Positions 13,471-24,806 of a DNA stretch of 64,000 nt are shown one piece after another. Position 1 is the stretch's first letter; every line of letters starts with the position of its first letter. Origin of the DNA: Pagrus major (taxonomy: Eukaryota > Chordata > Actinopteri > Spariformes > Sparidae); contig NC_133216.1 of the NCBI RefSeq assembly GCF_040436345.1, forward strand, positions 417,501 through 481,500. The letters run 5' to 3'. Position numbers and translations under genes: made by a program. The notes beneath the pieces were generated by a model. That model did no database searches. It had not been told where the DNA came from and saw nothing but the letters and a program-made list of their open reading frames with translations.

Positions 13471-14398
13471 AGCTGTACACCAATCATGGACTGGCACTTT
13501 GATGTTCTTCTCTGATTGGCCGGTTCACAGGAAGTCCCGCCCCTCTGACAGCTGCGTAACTTTGTTAATTAGATGTTTTTTTCTCAACATTAAAATCGAA
13601 ATGACAGATTTCACTGAGGAGTCGTCAGCTCAGTTACCTGAATTGTAACAAGGCAAGTAATCAGATTACAGTTACTTCTCTGAAGTGTGCAGCAGTGAAG
13701 GACTGAAGGGAAGATGCAACAAATGTTTATATAATTAATATTCACGTGCTTAATGAGGACTCATCATGCGTTTCTCAATCATCTTGTCTCGTCCATCAGC
13801 ATGTTGTTAATGTGTGCTGCTGTCTGTGTACTGACTGAACACTGCTCTCTCCCAGGGACCCTGAACTCCTCACCAGCTCCATGTGAAGCTAACGTGAGCG
13901 CCATTTTGTCTGAGTTTGACCCCTGACGACCTCCTGATGGCGTCTGTCCAGGTAACGCACCTGTCCTTCATCCAGATCCTCACAGACAGTCACAGTTACA
14001 GACTGTCGGCAACGAGCTGTTCACAAACTTCCAGCAGTTTTTAGATTATTTTCTTTTCTTGCTGTTTGTTGAGATGTGAGCTGAAACTGTGCGCAAGCTA
14101 ACCTTAGCTAGCTGTTCTATGCTAGCTGTTCTATGCTAGCTGGAGTCAGGAGGACATAATGAACGTTAACAGTTTAATCAGCTGTTTCCAGTAAAACACA
14201 GGTGAATGATGTTTGGATGAGACTGGACGCTTGTAGTTCATCCTCTTGTTATTTAACACCTCGGCCTCACGCTCTTTGTAACTGCTGTTATGTTGTGAAT
14301 CTTCATAAAACAATAATTTATCTGACCTGTTTTTTGCCACAAATTATGGACCGACATAAGAGTCGGGTTCTAATTTAAAATGTCACATTTAATTTAAA
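13471..14398. other. Non-coding; possible short first exon at 13937-13951
   Basis: At 13937 the sequence reads ATGGCGTCTGTCCAG followed by GTAACG, that is M-A-S-V-Q and a splice donor. It is preceded by a leader with GCCATTTTGTC. This has the form of a 5' exon, but no family can be named from five codons and no certain next exon was found. Treat as a weak candidate. Confidence 0.2.
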
Positions 14399-14452
14399 GC
14401 TGTCTGTCTGTCTGTCTGTCTGTGTGTCTGTGTGTCTGTCTGTCTGTCTGCC
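14399..14452. repeat. CTGT microsatellite
   Basis: Run of CTGT tetramers with two GTGT interruptions. Confidence 0.9.
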
Positions 14453-14469
14453 AGATGTCCAATAGTTGA

Positions 14470-15595
14470 TGTAATTGTCTTTTTCTTTGCTATAATTTGG
14501 CGGGGCCGGATTGTGTGAGGGCGGTCTTGGTGCCCGGTGCTGTTGGAGCTGAGCCTCTGGACCAGCTGGCTGAGGGGACTCCTGTCTTCTCTCCTCTTGG
14601 CATTGTAGGGCTTTGTAGTGGTAGGAGCCGGGCTCGCTGGCTTTGAGGTGTTGGTAGAATTTTATAGCTCTTTTTTGGATCCAACAGGGGAAATTGGCCT
14701 AATTCAGCTCTGCATCCGTTGTTGGGGGAGTTCCTGTGGACTTTGAGGATGCTTTGCAGATCTCTGTGTGCAGCTTTCCATTGGGTGTTTGTCCCATTTT
14801 TCAAAGTCTTGGTTGATGAGAGGGCCCCACACTTCACTGCCGCACAATAAGATTGGTTCAGTTATGGATTGAAATATTCTGATCCAGATTTTGACAGGTA
14901 CGTCTGTTTGAGGGTTTTTTATAGTCCAGAAAGCTCTTCTGCTCTTGTCTCGGAGATCTTTAATGGCCAGATGGAAATTTCCCGTCGATGTGATGTTTAG
15001 TCCTAAATATGTGTAGCTGTGTGTGTGTTCTGTGTCCGTAGAGTCCAGGTGGAACCGGTGTTGGTTTGTCTGACTCTTAGGTCGTTTCTGGAAGACCATG
15101 ACTTTTGTCTTTTCCAGGTTAACGGTCAGGGCCCAGGTCTGACAGAACTTCTGCTGGTGATCTAGTTGTTTTGTAGAGCCTCCCTTGATGGAGCGAGCAG
15201 TATTAGGTCATCTGCAGATAGTAAGCATTTGACTTCTCTGTCAGAGAGGGTGAGACCAGGGATATCGGACTCTTCCAGGGATTTGGCCAATTCCTGGATG
15301 TAGATGTTAAACAGGGTGGGGCTCAGACTGCAGCCCTGCTTCACTCCTCTACTTTGGGGGAAGAAGTCTGTTTCCATGATTCCCATTTTTACAGCGCGTT
15401 TATTATTTATGTACATTGTCTTGATGATATCGTAGGTTTTTCCTCCAATACCTTTTTCTAGTAGTTTCAGGAACAGACCATGATGCCAAGTTGAGTCGAA
15501 TGCTTTCTTGAAATCTACAAAACAAGAGAAGATCGTGTTTTTGTGCTGGTGGACGTGTTTCTGGACGAGGGTGTGGAGGGTGTAGATGTGGAGTT
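14470..15595 (-). mobile_element. LINE reverse-transcriptase fragment, minus strand
   Basis: On the minus strand, pieces of an ORF2 follow in order. From about 15590 the RT region shows FVDFKKAFDST (motif A) and RGVKQGCSLSPTLFNIYI. Next comes SADDLILLAPS, a changed F/YADD box (15416-15162). Then come a YTYLGLNITSTGN segment (15099-14704) and a C-terminal tail. Several frame changes separate these pieces and the 5' part (endonuclease, start of RT) is missing. It is a dead, 5'-truncated copy; the clade is not settled by eye. Confidence 0.8.
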
Positions 15596-17085
15596 AGTGG
15601 CTAGTTAACGTTAGCGGTGATGACGTCATCATTACCGATGATTTCTTGAACTTGGTGAAAACTCTGCAGGTCAAATCACAAACGTGTTCACTTCCTGTGT
15701 TTCAGAGTACGGTGGACAGGATTGGTCAGCGGGGACTCTGATGTGTGATGTCATCATGTTTACAGTTTCTGTAATGAGCCCCGACGGAGCTCCTGTCTTC
15801 ATCAACACATCTGTGTGGACACTTGGACACTGGAGACTCCAACCAGCTTCACTAACGGGCCAATTAACACGCTCTGCTGCAGGGAATCATGGGAGGACGC
15901 TCTGCTGTCGCCAAGGTAACTGAACAGGGCAGCTTCAGGCCTTCGGGTGTTTGTGCTCCCGGGTGGTTCTGATAGAAGTTTAGTAGTAGAAGTTTCTTTA
16001 AGCTCAATAAATGTCCATGTGGACTCAAACAGTCTAACAGGACAAAATAAGGAAGTTATTTGAGTTTGTTGAGCCAAAAGGTCAAAGGTCAACTTCACTG
16101 TGACATCATAATGTTCTGCAAAAACTCCTCTCAGGCCCTTTTTAATCCGTAACTCAAGACCATATTTCACATTTGGTCTGGGCCAGGCGTTAAAACAACA
16201 GCAGTGTGATCGGGCACAGGCACATCACCAATACCAAAAACAAAATGGCTCCAGTCGGCCCGACCGCCGGCCCAGGTACGACTCATAATCCTCTGCACCA
16301 GCTCAGATTCTGATTCTGATTCTGATTCTGTGCTGTCGGCAGAGCGTTTCACAAACCAACCGTTAACATGAGCACGAGCGCTGACGGACAGGAAACTGAA
16401 TAAAAACCAGCTGGTCAGCTCAAAGTATTTTTATATATTTGTGTGTTACATGATTCAAACCTGTGTGCTTCGATAAAGTGGTTCATTAAAATGAAAGAAA
16501 AAGGTTAAATCAACCTTTTTTCACCTGGTCTTTGAAAATAATAAAAAAAATAGGACAGGTGATTAAAAATGATCAATAACTATCAGTATGGACCGATATG
16601 AAACTTCACTGCAGCCGTATCGGGTCAGATACTGAGCTGTGAAGCTTCAGAACCTGAACACACGCAGGCAGCAGCAGCCTGACAGCAGCTCGGTGGTTGG
16701 ACTGATGTGGATCTGCGGCTGATGGTTGTGGCACCATGTTGATGAATGAACGTTCACACTTTGTGTCACAGTTCAGTCTGAAGTCATCTGCTGGTTCACC
16801 AGTTGATTAAAACGTTGATTAATCCAGTGTGGAAGCCGATACAGGTTTCTTTTCAACCGATACTAACAACTGATGACAACATTTTATTTGTTTACGTTTT
16901 TGTGTTCTAAAATGTAGTTTACGTGCACTGAGGGTATAAAAGGCTCAGGTGTGATGAGTAAGGTGAATGACTTAATATTAAAGCTGTGATAATGATTTCA
17001 GACTTCACTTGTTCTTTTGAAATAAACACTTTGACCCGTCAGCTGTATTAAATACTGAGTACAGAAAGAAAGAGGCTTGTAGAAC
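15596..17085. other. Non-coding with weak exon-like signals; no gene recognised
   Basis: Splice-like signals occur: CTTCCTGTGTTTCAG to 15705, and CTCTGCTGCAG to 15882 followed by an ATG at 15889 and a donor after GTCGCCAAG at 15915. They do not join into a recognisable protein. Four GATTCT repeats lie near 16306-16329. The remainder is AT-rich. Confidence 0.25.
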
Positions 17086-17610
17086 GTCTGCAGAGAGCCA
17101 CCCGGCTGCAGAGAGCCACCCGGCTGCAGAGAGCCACCCGTCTGCAGAGAGCCGCCCGGCTGCAGAGAGCCGCCCGGCTGCAGAGAGCCGCCCGTCTGCA
17201 GAGAGCCGCCCGGCTGCAGAGAGCCGCCCGGCTGCAGAGAGCCGCCCGGCTGCAGAGAGCCGCCCGTCTGCAGAGAGCCGCCCGGCTGCAGAGAGCCGCC
17301 CGGCTGCAGAGAGCCGCCCGGCTGCAGAGAGCCGCCCGGCTGCAGAGAGCCGCCCGTCTGCAGAGAGCCACCCGGCTGCAGAGAGCCACCCGGCTGCAGA
17401 GAGCCGCCCGTCTGCAGAGAGCCGCCCGTCTGCAGAGAGCCGCCCGGCTGCAGAGAGCCACCCGTCTGCAGAGAGCCACCTGTCTGCAGAGAGCCGCCCG
17501 TCTGCAGAGAGCCACCCGGCTGCAGAGAGCCACTGGTCTCAGAGAGCCACCTGTCTGCAGAGAGCCACCTGTCTGCAGAGAGCCACCTGGCTGCAGAGAG
17601 CCACCTGACT
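17086..17610. repeat. 18-bp minisatellite
   Basis: About 29 tandem copies of CTGCAGAGAGCCGCCCGG with CCACC and GTCTG variants, degenerating at the right edge. Six-codon units keep frames open (GSLQTG on minus), without gene character. Confidence 0.95.
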
Positions 17611-17619
17611 GCAGAGCCT

Positions 17620-18075
17620 GTGAGCAAGGAGACTGCGAGATTCCCCACAAACGCACGACATTTGGGAGGAACGTGTTGTCTGTTGTGGGGGGAAAGTTGG
17701 ACCAGTCTTCCCTTCTCCATAAGAGAATGCCCACATACCCTGCTGTTAAAGGAAAACTAAAACAGTGGCTGGAATCAAATCAAAAGTGCGACCACTAGTT
17801 GGACTTGTGAACACTACTTTTTATTGTTACATCCTGTCTCGGTTCGGTATCCCTCCTACTGCATAATATATTGTGTTGTATGTGTTGTCTTTTCTATTTG
17901 TATTTTATCTATTTATTTGTAGTCTCTTCTGTTTTGTATCTCTTCTATTTATTTACTAGGGACTACGGATGCAAATTAGCAGCCTTGTTATAATCTGGCA
18001 TGTTTGCAACGATATTTAAAACATTAATGTGCATTGTCCCTATTCAAATAAAGCAAATAAAAACCTGCTGTAACA
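17620..18075 (+). mobile_element. Probable LINE 3' end
   Basis: CTAGGGACTACGGATGCAAA near 17958, followed by TTGTCCCTATTCAAATAAA near 18035, matches the recurrent 3' tail of teleost non-LTR elements as I recall it. The part before (17625-17800) may be the C-terminal coding remnant. Assignment rests on memory of the repeat, not on a protein domain. Confidence 0.4.
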
Positions 18076-18251
18076 GGGAATTATCAGCTTTAATTTCATT
18101 ATCAGAATAATAAATGATAATTAAAATGTCTTGTTATCAGGCTGATTATCTTGCATCCCTATTATCCAGTGTTTCCCAATATTTCTGTCCTCAGGGTGGG
18201 TTAGGGTCACAAGCAGAGTAACTTTGTTTTCTGCCTCCAAATTGAAATCAC

Positions 18252-19080
18252 AGAGCGTCACAGAGAGTCACAGAGAGTCACAGAAAGTCACAGAGAGTCA
18301 CAGAGAGTCTGAGAGAGTCTGAGAGAGTCAGAGAGTCGGAGAGAGTCAGAGAGAGTCAGAGAGAGTCAGAGAGTCGGAGAGAGTCAGAGAGAGTCAGAGA
18401 GAGTCAGAGAGTCAGAGAGAGTCGGAGAGAGTCAGAGAGAGTCAGAGAGAGTCAGAGAGTCGGAGAGAGTCGGAGAGAGTCGGAGAGAGTCAGAGAGAGT
18501 CAGAGAGTCAGAGAGTCGGAGAGAGTCAGAGAGAGTCGGAGAGAGTCAGAGAGAGTCAGAGAGAGTCAGAGAGAGTCAGAGAGTCGGAGAGAGTCAGAGA
18601 GAGTCAGAGAGAGTCAGAGAGTCAGAGAGAGTCGGAGAGAGTCAGAGAGAGTCAGAGAGTCGGAGAGAGTCGGAGAGAGTCTGAGAGAGTCTGAGAGAGT
18701 CAGAGAGTCGGAGAGAGTCAGAGAGAGTCAGAGAGAGTCAGAGAGTCGGAGAGAGTCGGAGAGAGTCAGAGAGAGTCAGAGAGAGTCAGAGAGTCAGAGA
18801 GTCGGAGAGAGTCAGAGAGAGTCGGAGAGAGTCAGAGAGAGTCAGAGAGTCGGTGAGAGTCAGAGAGAGTCAGAGAGAGTCGGAGAGAGTCGGAGAGAGT
18901 CGGAGAGAGTCGGAGAGAGTCGGAGAGAGTCGGAGAGAGTCGGAGAGTCGGAGAGTCGGAGAGTCGGAGAGAGTCGGAGAGTCGGAGAGAGTCGGAGAGA
19001 GTCGGAGAGAGTCAGAGAGAGTCTTAGAGTTGGTGAGAGTCAGAGAGAGTCTGAGAGTCGGTGAGAGTCGATGAGAGTCT
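18252..19080. repeat. GAGAGTCAGA/GAGAGTCGGA minisatellite
   Basis: About 830 bp of GAGAGTC followed by AGA or GGA, in 10-bp and 8-bp units. A block from about 18310 to 18540 is echoed at 18680-18840 with the same order of variants, so it is a higher-order array. Confidence 0.95.
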
Positions 19081-19531
19081 GAGAAGGAGACCAAACATGA
19101 ATCAAACTCATAAACACCTCGTCTGAGTCTCGTCATGTAACAGGAGCAGTTGCAGCTCACCTGCAGGCTGATTCTTGCTTTAAAAGATTCAGACGAGAAA
19201 ATAAATAAATAACAGTGTCTTGACATTCCTGTAGTTTAAAGCTTCTGACAGCTGGGAAACATCAGTTTATAGCCTTTCAGAAGAGACTGAAAACATCGGT
19301 ACTGTACTCTCTCACTGGTATTATGCCCTCTGTGTCCTGATGCAGCACTGAGAAGTCTGAAACATTCAGCGGTTATGAAACACAGAACAAAGACGACGCA
19401 AACATCAGAAGAAGATTCCCCACATTCACCAACCAATCATCAGTGTGTTTTATTGGTCGTGAGCTTTAGGGAAAGTCAGTGAAGTGAGAATTACATCAAA
19501 ACAGAATAAACCTGTAGATTCATATCTCAGC
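19081..19531. other. Non-coding spacer before the first OR gene
   Basis: Downstream side of the minus-strand OR at 19532. No open frame of note. Confidence 0.4.
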
Positions 19532-20461
19532 TCACAGATGTATATTTTTCTCCATCAGTTTGTTTATACTTTGTCGAATCTCTTGCATTTTAATACCATA
19601 AATTATGGGATGCAGCAGAGGAGGGATGACAAAAAAATTCAGACTTGTAAAAATATTGACTGTTTTTGGAACTTGATGACTTACACGATTATAAATAAAA
19701 CCAGAGAAAGAGGCTATGGAGAAATTAATAAACGTCACCAAGTGAGGGGTGCACGTCTGCAGCGCCTTCCACTGAGACTGCTTCGAGGGCTTTAGGATCA
19801 CTGTGAAAATATGAACATATGACAGAATGACTAGAACAAAAGGGAAGATGATGAGACACATGATGCAGCACAGACCGTACACACTGATCACAGTCGTCTT
19901 TGTACAAGAAAGGTTTGCAATCACTAAACTGTCACAAAAAAGTTTGTTGACGGTGTGTCTGCACAGTGTGAGTCTGGACGTCAGATACACCTGGATGGCT
20001 GAGGACAAGCTCAGGATGGAATAAACCAGCAGCAGCATCAGTTTGACTTTAGCCGGGGTCATGATGGAGTGGTACAGCAGAGGTTTACAGATAGAAACGT
20101 ACCGATCGTAGGCCATCAGCGCTAACAGACAAAACATACAGCTGCCATACACGTTGGTTAAAAACACTTGTGTTAAACATCCTTCCAGAGAAGTCTCCTG
20201 CTGGCTCACTGTGAGGTGTTTGATGATGCTTGGACACACAGATGAACTGCCAATTACTCCGCTCACAGACAGATTGACCAACAATATGTACATCGGCTTG
20301 TGAAGGCGAGATTCAACACAAATAACCAGAATGAGGAAAAGATTGATACACAAACTTGAAATGTAAAGGACAGATATGCAGATGACCAGTGCAGAGTTAT
20401 AAACACCAAGAGAGCTGTAGACTGTAAAGGTGATGGGGACGGTGGACTGAGAGCTGTTCAT
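19532..20461 (-). CDS. Olfactory receptor, divergent type, single exon
   Basis: A 309-residue seven-helix receptor on the minus strand. It would detect odorants at the cilia of olfactory neurons through Golf. Start taken at 20461 (MNSSQSTVPITFTV), giving the usual short N-terminus with an N-S-S glycosylation site; an in-frame ATG at 20506 would add 15 residues. Hallmarks: LHKPMYILLVNLS in the first inner loop, LMAYDRYVSICKPLLYHSIM at the end of helix 3, ALQTCTPHLVTF before helix 6, and HPIIYGIKM in helix 7 (HPxxY in place of NPxxY). It differs clearly from the six receptors further right (MAYDRY versus MSYDRY, no FSGSKQTRQKA), so it belongs to another OR group. No frame break seen. Confidence 0.93.
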   Translation of the reverse strand: MNSSQSTVPITFTVYSSLGVYNSALVICISVLYISSLCINLFLILVICVESRLHKPMYILLVNLSVSGVIGSSSVCPSIIKHLTVSQQETSLEGCLTQVFLTNVYGSCMFCLLALMAYDRYVSICKPLLYHSIMTPAKVKLMLLLVYSILSLSSAIQVYLTSRLTLCRHTVNKLFCDSLVIANLSCTKTTVISVYGLCCIMCLIIFPFVLVILSYVHIFTVILKPSKQSQWKALQTCTPHLVTFINFSIASFSGFIYNRVSHQVPKTVNIFTSLNFFVIPPLLHPIIYGIKMQEIRQSINKLMEKNIHL

Positions 20462-21185
20462 ACTGAAACATGAAAAATAACAAACGTCAGACAACAGTGA
20501 TTTCAAATATTTCAGGAAGCTTTCACCTTTCTACCGCCTGGACTGATGAGTACAGATCAGGTGTGGTTAGACAACAATGATAACTGAGTGTTTGATATCA
20601 GCCCATCACTTCCTCCTCCTCCTCCTCCTCCTCCTCCTCCTCCTCTGAATGAATGAATGAATGAATGAATGAATGAATGAATGAACTCCACTAGAAGTGC
20701 CTCTGATATTCATGTCTGCTTCTTCCTCTGGGCCCCTGATGTCAGAATATCCTGAGCTGAGCAGTCGCAGGAGGGGACAGATTATTATTATCATCATTAT
20801 CAGGCTGATATTCATTTTTCAGATTAATTGTGATTTTTCTGTCAGAACTGATTACATTTTTTACATTTTTACATAACATTTCCTCTCACACCATGTCCTG
20901 CCCACAACACTATCTGATTGGTTACAGGTCATAATTATTAGCCTATAAACCCTGAGTAATCTGAATCTGCAAAGTAACTAGTAACTAAAGTTATCAAATA
21001 AATGTGGTGGAGAGGAAGTATGAAGTAGCAGAGGTTGGAAATACTCAAGTAAAGTACCTGAACATTGTACTTAATTACAGTACGTAATTAAAAACAGTGA
21101 GGAAATGGACGGCTGAGACACAGCTGGAGTTACAGGCCTGCTTTCACTGCACTGACTGGAGTGTTTCTGACCGTCTGCACAAACA
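20462..21185. other. Spacer with TCC and GAAT microsatellites
   Basis: TCC repeats at 20609-20645 are followed at once by ten GAAT repeats at 20646-20685. The rest is AT-rich DNA upstream of the OR. No gene. Confidence 0.6.
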
Positions 21186-21189
21186 ACAA

Positions 21190-21637
21190 CAACGATAAAC
21201 AATAGCCCTTTTCACACAGAGACGCCGCATTATCGCCACAGCGGCGGTTCGCCAATTCTCCGCTGTTGTTTGTTCACACAGAACCAAACAGCTCCGGCGT
21301 AAAGACGCAGCAGTGTGTAATTCACACAGAAAGCCGGCGCTGCGGCTCCAAAAGAGGCGTGACGGTGCACGTCATGGTGACGACGGTGCGCGTCATGATG
21401 ACGACGGTGCGCGTCATGATGACGACGGTGCGCGTCATGATGACGACGGTGCACGTCATCATGACGGTGCACGTCATCATGACGGTGCACGTCATGATGA
21501 CGACGGTACACGTCATGGTGATGACGTCTGTGTGTTCCTTTTTCAATGTGTTTCCCCCGGTGTCCTCCTGTTGATCTAAACATGTACCTGCTGACTGTTT
21601 ATAATCATATGATGCTGTTATAATGTGTTGTGATGAG
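21190..21637. repeat. Dispersed repeat with 21-bp tandem array
   Basis: Begins near CCCTTTTCACACAGAGACGC and contains ATTCACACAGAAAGCCGGCG, sequence I associate with a common fish DNA-element family; that link is from memory. A tandem array of GTGCGCGTCATGATGACGACG (21 bp, with shorter variants) covers 21363-21515. The hAT element at 21646 is inserted to its right. Confidence 0.5.
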
Positions 21638-21645
21638 ATCCTGAC

Positions 21646-22612
21646 TAGGGCTGAACGATATGGACAAAATTTCATTTCTCGATATATTATTGATATTCAT
21701 GGCAGATATCTCGATGTCGATACGGTACGATGTGACTACGGGTTCGGTGAAAACCAAGCATTTTTCAGAAAAATAAAAACATCATAATACAAAAGAATGT
21801 GGAAAGTACAATTTTATTGATAAGAACTCACTGCCAGTCATCAACATTAACATAAAGTCACCAATAAATAAATGTGTATATGTTATATAAATAAATATAT
21901 GTTATAGCGTCTGTAATGTCTTTATGTCTGGTGGACGTCGACTCATACGGTGTAACGCTCCTGAACGCATCAGCAATCAAACTTTGCTTGGGCTTCTTTC
22001 GGGATGACTGAGAAGTCCCCGGTGTTTCTCTCATTGCAATACACTCTTCGTGCAGCACACGATGGTGTTGTTTCAGGTGGTGAAACATGTTTGTTGTGCT
22101 ACCTTGCTTCGTTGCAATTTTCGCCAAGCACGACCTGCACAACACCTCGCTCTGGTTTACATCATCCTTTTTAAATCCAAAATACCTCCAAATAATGGAG
22201 GATGATTTATGTTTTGGCACCAAATCAGATTCTGCACCGCCACTGGCCGCATTATCTTCTGCACTTAAGTCACTTTTCCTTCTTTCTTTTTAATTTCCCT
22301 GCTGTGTATGTAGCGTGTGTGTGCGTCTCCGTCTCCGTCTCCCTCACTCCCGCCCTCGTATGTTTGTCATTGGTTGGCTTCAGCTGTCGATCCACAGCAA
22401 GCATGAAATAAGGTTTGTGGTTGGTTGGCCTTAGCGGTGCATTCAAGGGCAATCGTAAAAATGACGTTTGTTGTGACTGCCAGAGCTGTACATGCAGGGC
22501 GAGTGGGGGAAGGGGGGGATCTATATTGTTTATATCGTTGCTTTTTCGATATTAATATCTTGAATGTTCATATCTAGATATAGATACGATAACGATATAT
22601 CGTTCAGCCCTA
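21646..22612 (-). mobile_element. Complete non-autonomous hAT transposon
   Basis: Terminal inverted repeats TAGGGCTGAACGATAT at both ends. The flanks are a perfect 8-bp duplication ATCCTGAC (21638-21645 and 22613-22620), the mark of hAT insertion. The 967-bp element holds only the first part of a hAT transposase (BED finger) on the minus strand. The catalytic and dimerisation regions are absent, so it could move only with help from another element. The intact target duplication suggests a fairly recent insertion. Confidence 0.93.
21858..22223 (-). pseudogene. BED zinc-finger N-terminus of a hAT transposase
   Basis: A 121-codon frame: SSIIWRYFGF, then LCRSCLAKI (the two zinc cysteines), then TTNMFHHLKQHH (the two histidines). 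This is the BED DNA-binding finger in the order C..C...H...H. Beyond residue 100 the sequence is AT-rich filler up to the stop. The DDE catalytic part is missing, so it is a transposase fragment inside the hAT element at 21646-22612. Confidence 0.8.
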
Positions 22613-23060
22613 ATCCTGACCCACCAAACATCCTGGAAAGTGACAAAGTTACGTTTTTCGCTCTAAATTACATAATTACATAATCAACATCAGTAAACAG
22701 GAAGCTGTCTGACTCTTTCACTCGCGGGGAGGGAGGCTGTCTTTTTTCACACTTGGTGAGTTAAAGTTTTTTGCTGGGGACAGACGCTGTTTTTTGGCCA
22801 GAAATGTGATGAAGAGTCGGTTGGACAGACACTTCTCCACGTATATCTGCAGTATTTTTTTCCTCATATAAGTTGCCAAAGACACTACTAGTTACTACGT
22901 TACTGTTGTTTGGTCCTGTAACGTTGCTTTGTGGGACATTTCTCTTTATTGTGTTGAGTGAAGGATCTGTTTAGTTATCACACAGTGAACACCATCAGAT
23001 CGACACGTCCTCGCTCCGTGCCGTGGGTTTATCCGTTCACATTGTTTCAGTTCGCCAATA
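22613..23060. other. Repeat-derived flank of the second 12-bp array
   Basis: No gene. Parts of 22680-22935 (CATCAGTAAACAG, CTGTCTGACTCT, CTCATATAAG, TGTAACGTTGCT) recur in the same order at about 61765-61905, so this stretch belongs to a dispersed repeat. Confidence 0.45.
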
Positions 23061-24743
23061 CTGCGCCTCTAATACTACCTCTGGTACTACCTCTGACTCT
23101 ACCTCTGACTCTACCTCTGACACTACCTCTGACACTACCTCTGACTCTACCTCTGATACTACCTCTGGTACTACCTCTGACTCTACCTCTGACTCTACCT
23201 CTGACTCTACCTCTGACACTACCTCTGACTCTACCTCTGACACTACCTCTGACTCTACCTCTGACTCTACCTCTGATACTACCTCTGGTACTACCTCTGA
23301 CTCTACCTCTGACTCTACCTCTGACACTACCTCTGACTCTACCTCTGACTCTACCTCTGACACTACCTCTGACTCTACCTCTGACTCTACCTCTGACTCT
23401 ACCTCTGACACTACCTCTGATACTACCTCTGACTCTACCTCTGACACTACCTCTGACACTACCTCTGACTCTACCTCTGATACTACCTCTGATACTACCT
23501 CTGATACTACCTCTGACTCTACCTCTGACACTACCTCTGACACTACCTCTGACACTACCTCTGGTACTACCTCTGATACTACCTCTGACTCTACCTCTGA
23601 TACTACCTCTGGTACTACCTCTGACTCTACCTCTGACTCTACCTCTGACACTACCTCTGATACTACCTCTGACTCTACCTCTGACACTACCTCTGACACT
23701 ACCTCTGACTCTACCTCTGATACTACCTCTGGTACTACCTCTGACTCTACCTCTGACTCTACCTCTGACACTACCTCTGACTCTACCTCTGACTCTACCT
23801 CTGATACTACCTCTGATACTACCTCTGACTCTACCTCTGACACTACCTCTGACACTACCTCTGACTCTACCTCTGATACTACCTCTGATACTACCTCTGA
23901 TACTACCTCTGATACTACCTCTGACTCTACCTCTGACACTACCTCTGACACTACCTCTGACTCTACCTCTGACTCTACCTCTGACACTACCTCTGACTCT
24001 ACCTCTGATACTACCTCTGACTCTACCTCTGATACTACCTCTGACTCTACCTCTGACACTACCTCTGACACTACCTCTGACACTACCTCTGACTCTACCT
24101 CTGATACTACCTCTGACTCTACCTCTGATACTACCTCTGATACTACCTCTGACTCTACCTCTGACTCTACCTCTGACACTACCTCTGACTCTACCTCTGA
24201 CTCTACCTCTGACACTACCTCTGACTCTACCTCTGACTCTACCTCTGACTCTACCTCTGACTCTACCTCTGACTCTACCTCTGATACTACCTCTGACACT
24301 ACCTCTGACTCTACCTCTGACACTACCTCTGACACTACCTCTGACTCTACCTCTGACTCTACCTCTGACTCTACCTCTGATACTACCTCTGATCCTACCT
24401 CTGACTCTACCTCTGACACTACCTCTGATACTACCTCTGATACTACCTCTGACACTACCTCTGACTCTACCTCTGATACTACCTCTGACACTACCTCTGA
24501 CACTACCTCTGACTCTACCTCTGACTCTACCTCTGACTCTACCTCTGATACTACCTCTGATCCTACCTCTGACTCTACCTCTGACACTACCTCTGATACT
24601 ACCTCTGATACTACCTCTGACACTACCTCTGACTCTACCTCTGATACTACCTCTGACTCTACCTCTGACTCTACCTCTGACTCTACCTCTGACTCTACCT
24701 CTGACACTACCTCTGATACCTACGGAGGCGGATCAGAGGCGCA
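23061..24743. repeat. 12-bp minisatellite array, copy 2, with inverted flanks
   Basis: About 137 units of CCTCTGACTCTA, CCTCTGACACTA and CCTCTGATACTA (23071-24720), the complement of the unit at 9827-12430. It is bracketed by the 10-bp inverted pair CTGCGCCTCT (23061-23070) and AGAGGCGCAG (24734-24743). The right flank, including GAAATTTCACCCTTCGC, recurs next to the third array at 63530-63560. Frames of about 600 codons on both strands follow from the unit length and are not genes. Confidence 0.95.
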
Positions 24744-24806
24744 GCGAAATTTCACCCTTCGCCGCATCTGAGACTGTAGTGTGAGTCTCTGAGACTGCAG
24801 TGTGGA

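Noticed and set aside
22958-24784. Ser/Thr/Asp-rich 600-codon frames resembling secreted mucin-like proteins
   Set aside because: Same 12-bp satellite; the non-repeat ends match a dispersed repeat, not a signal peptide or membrane anchor.
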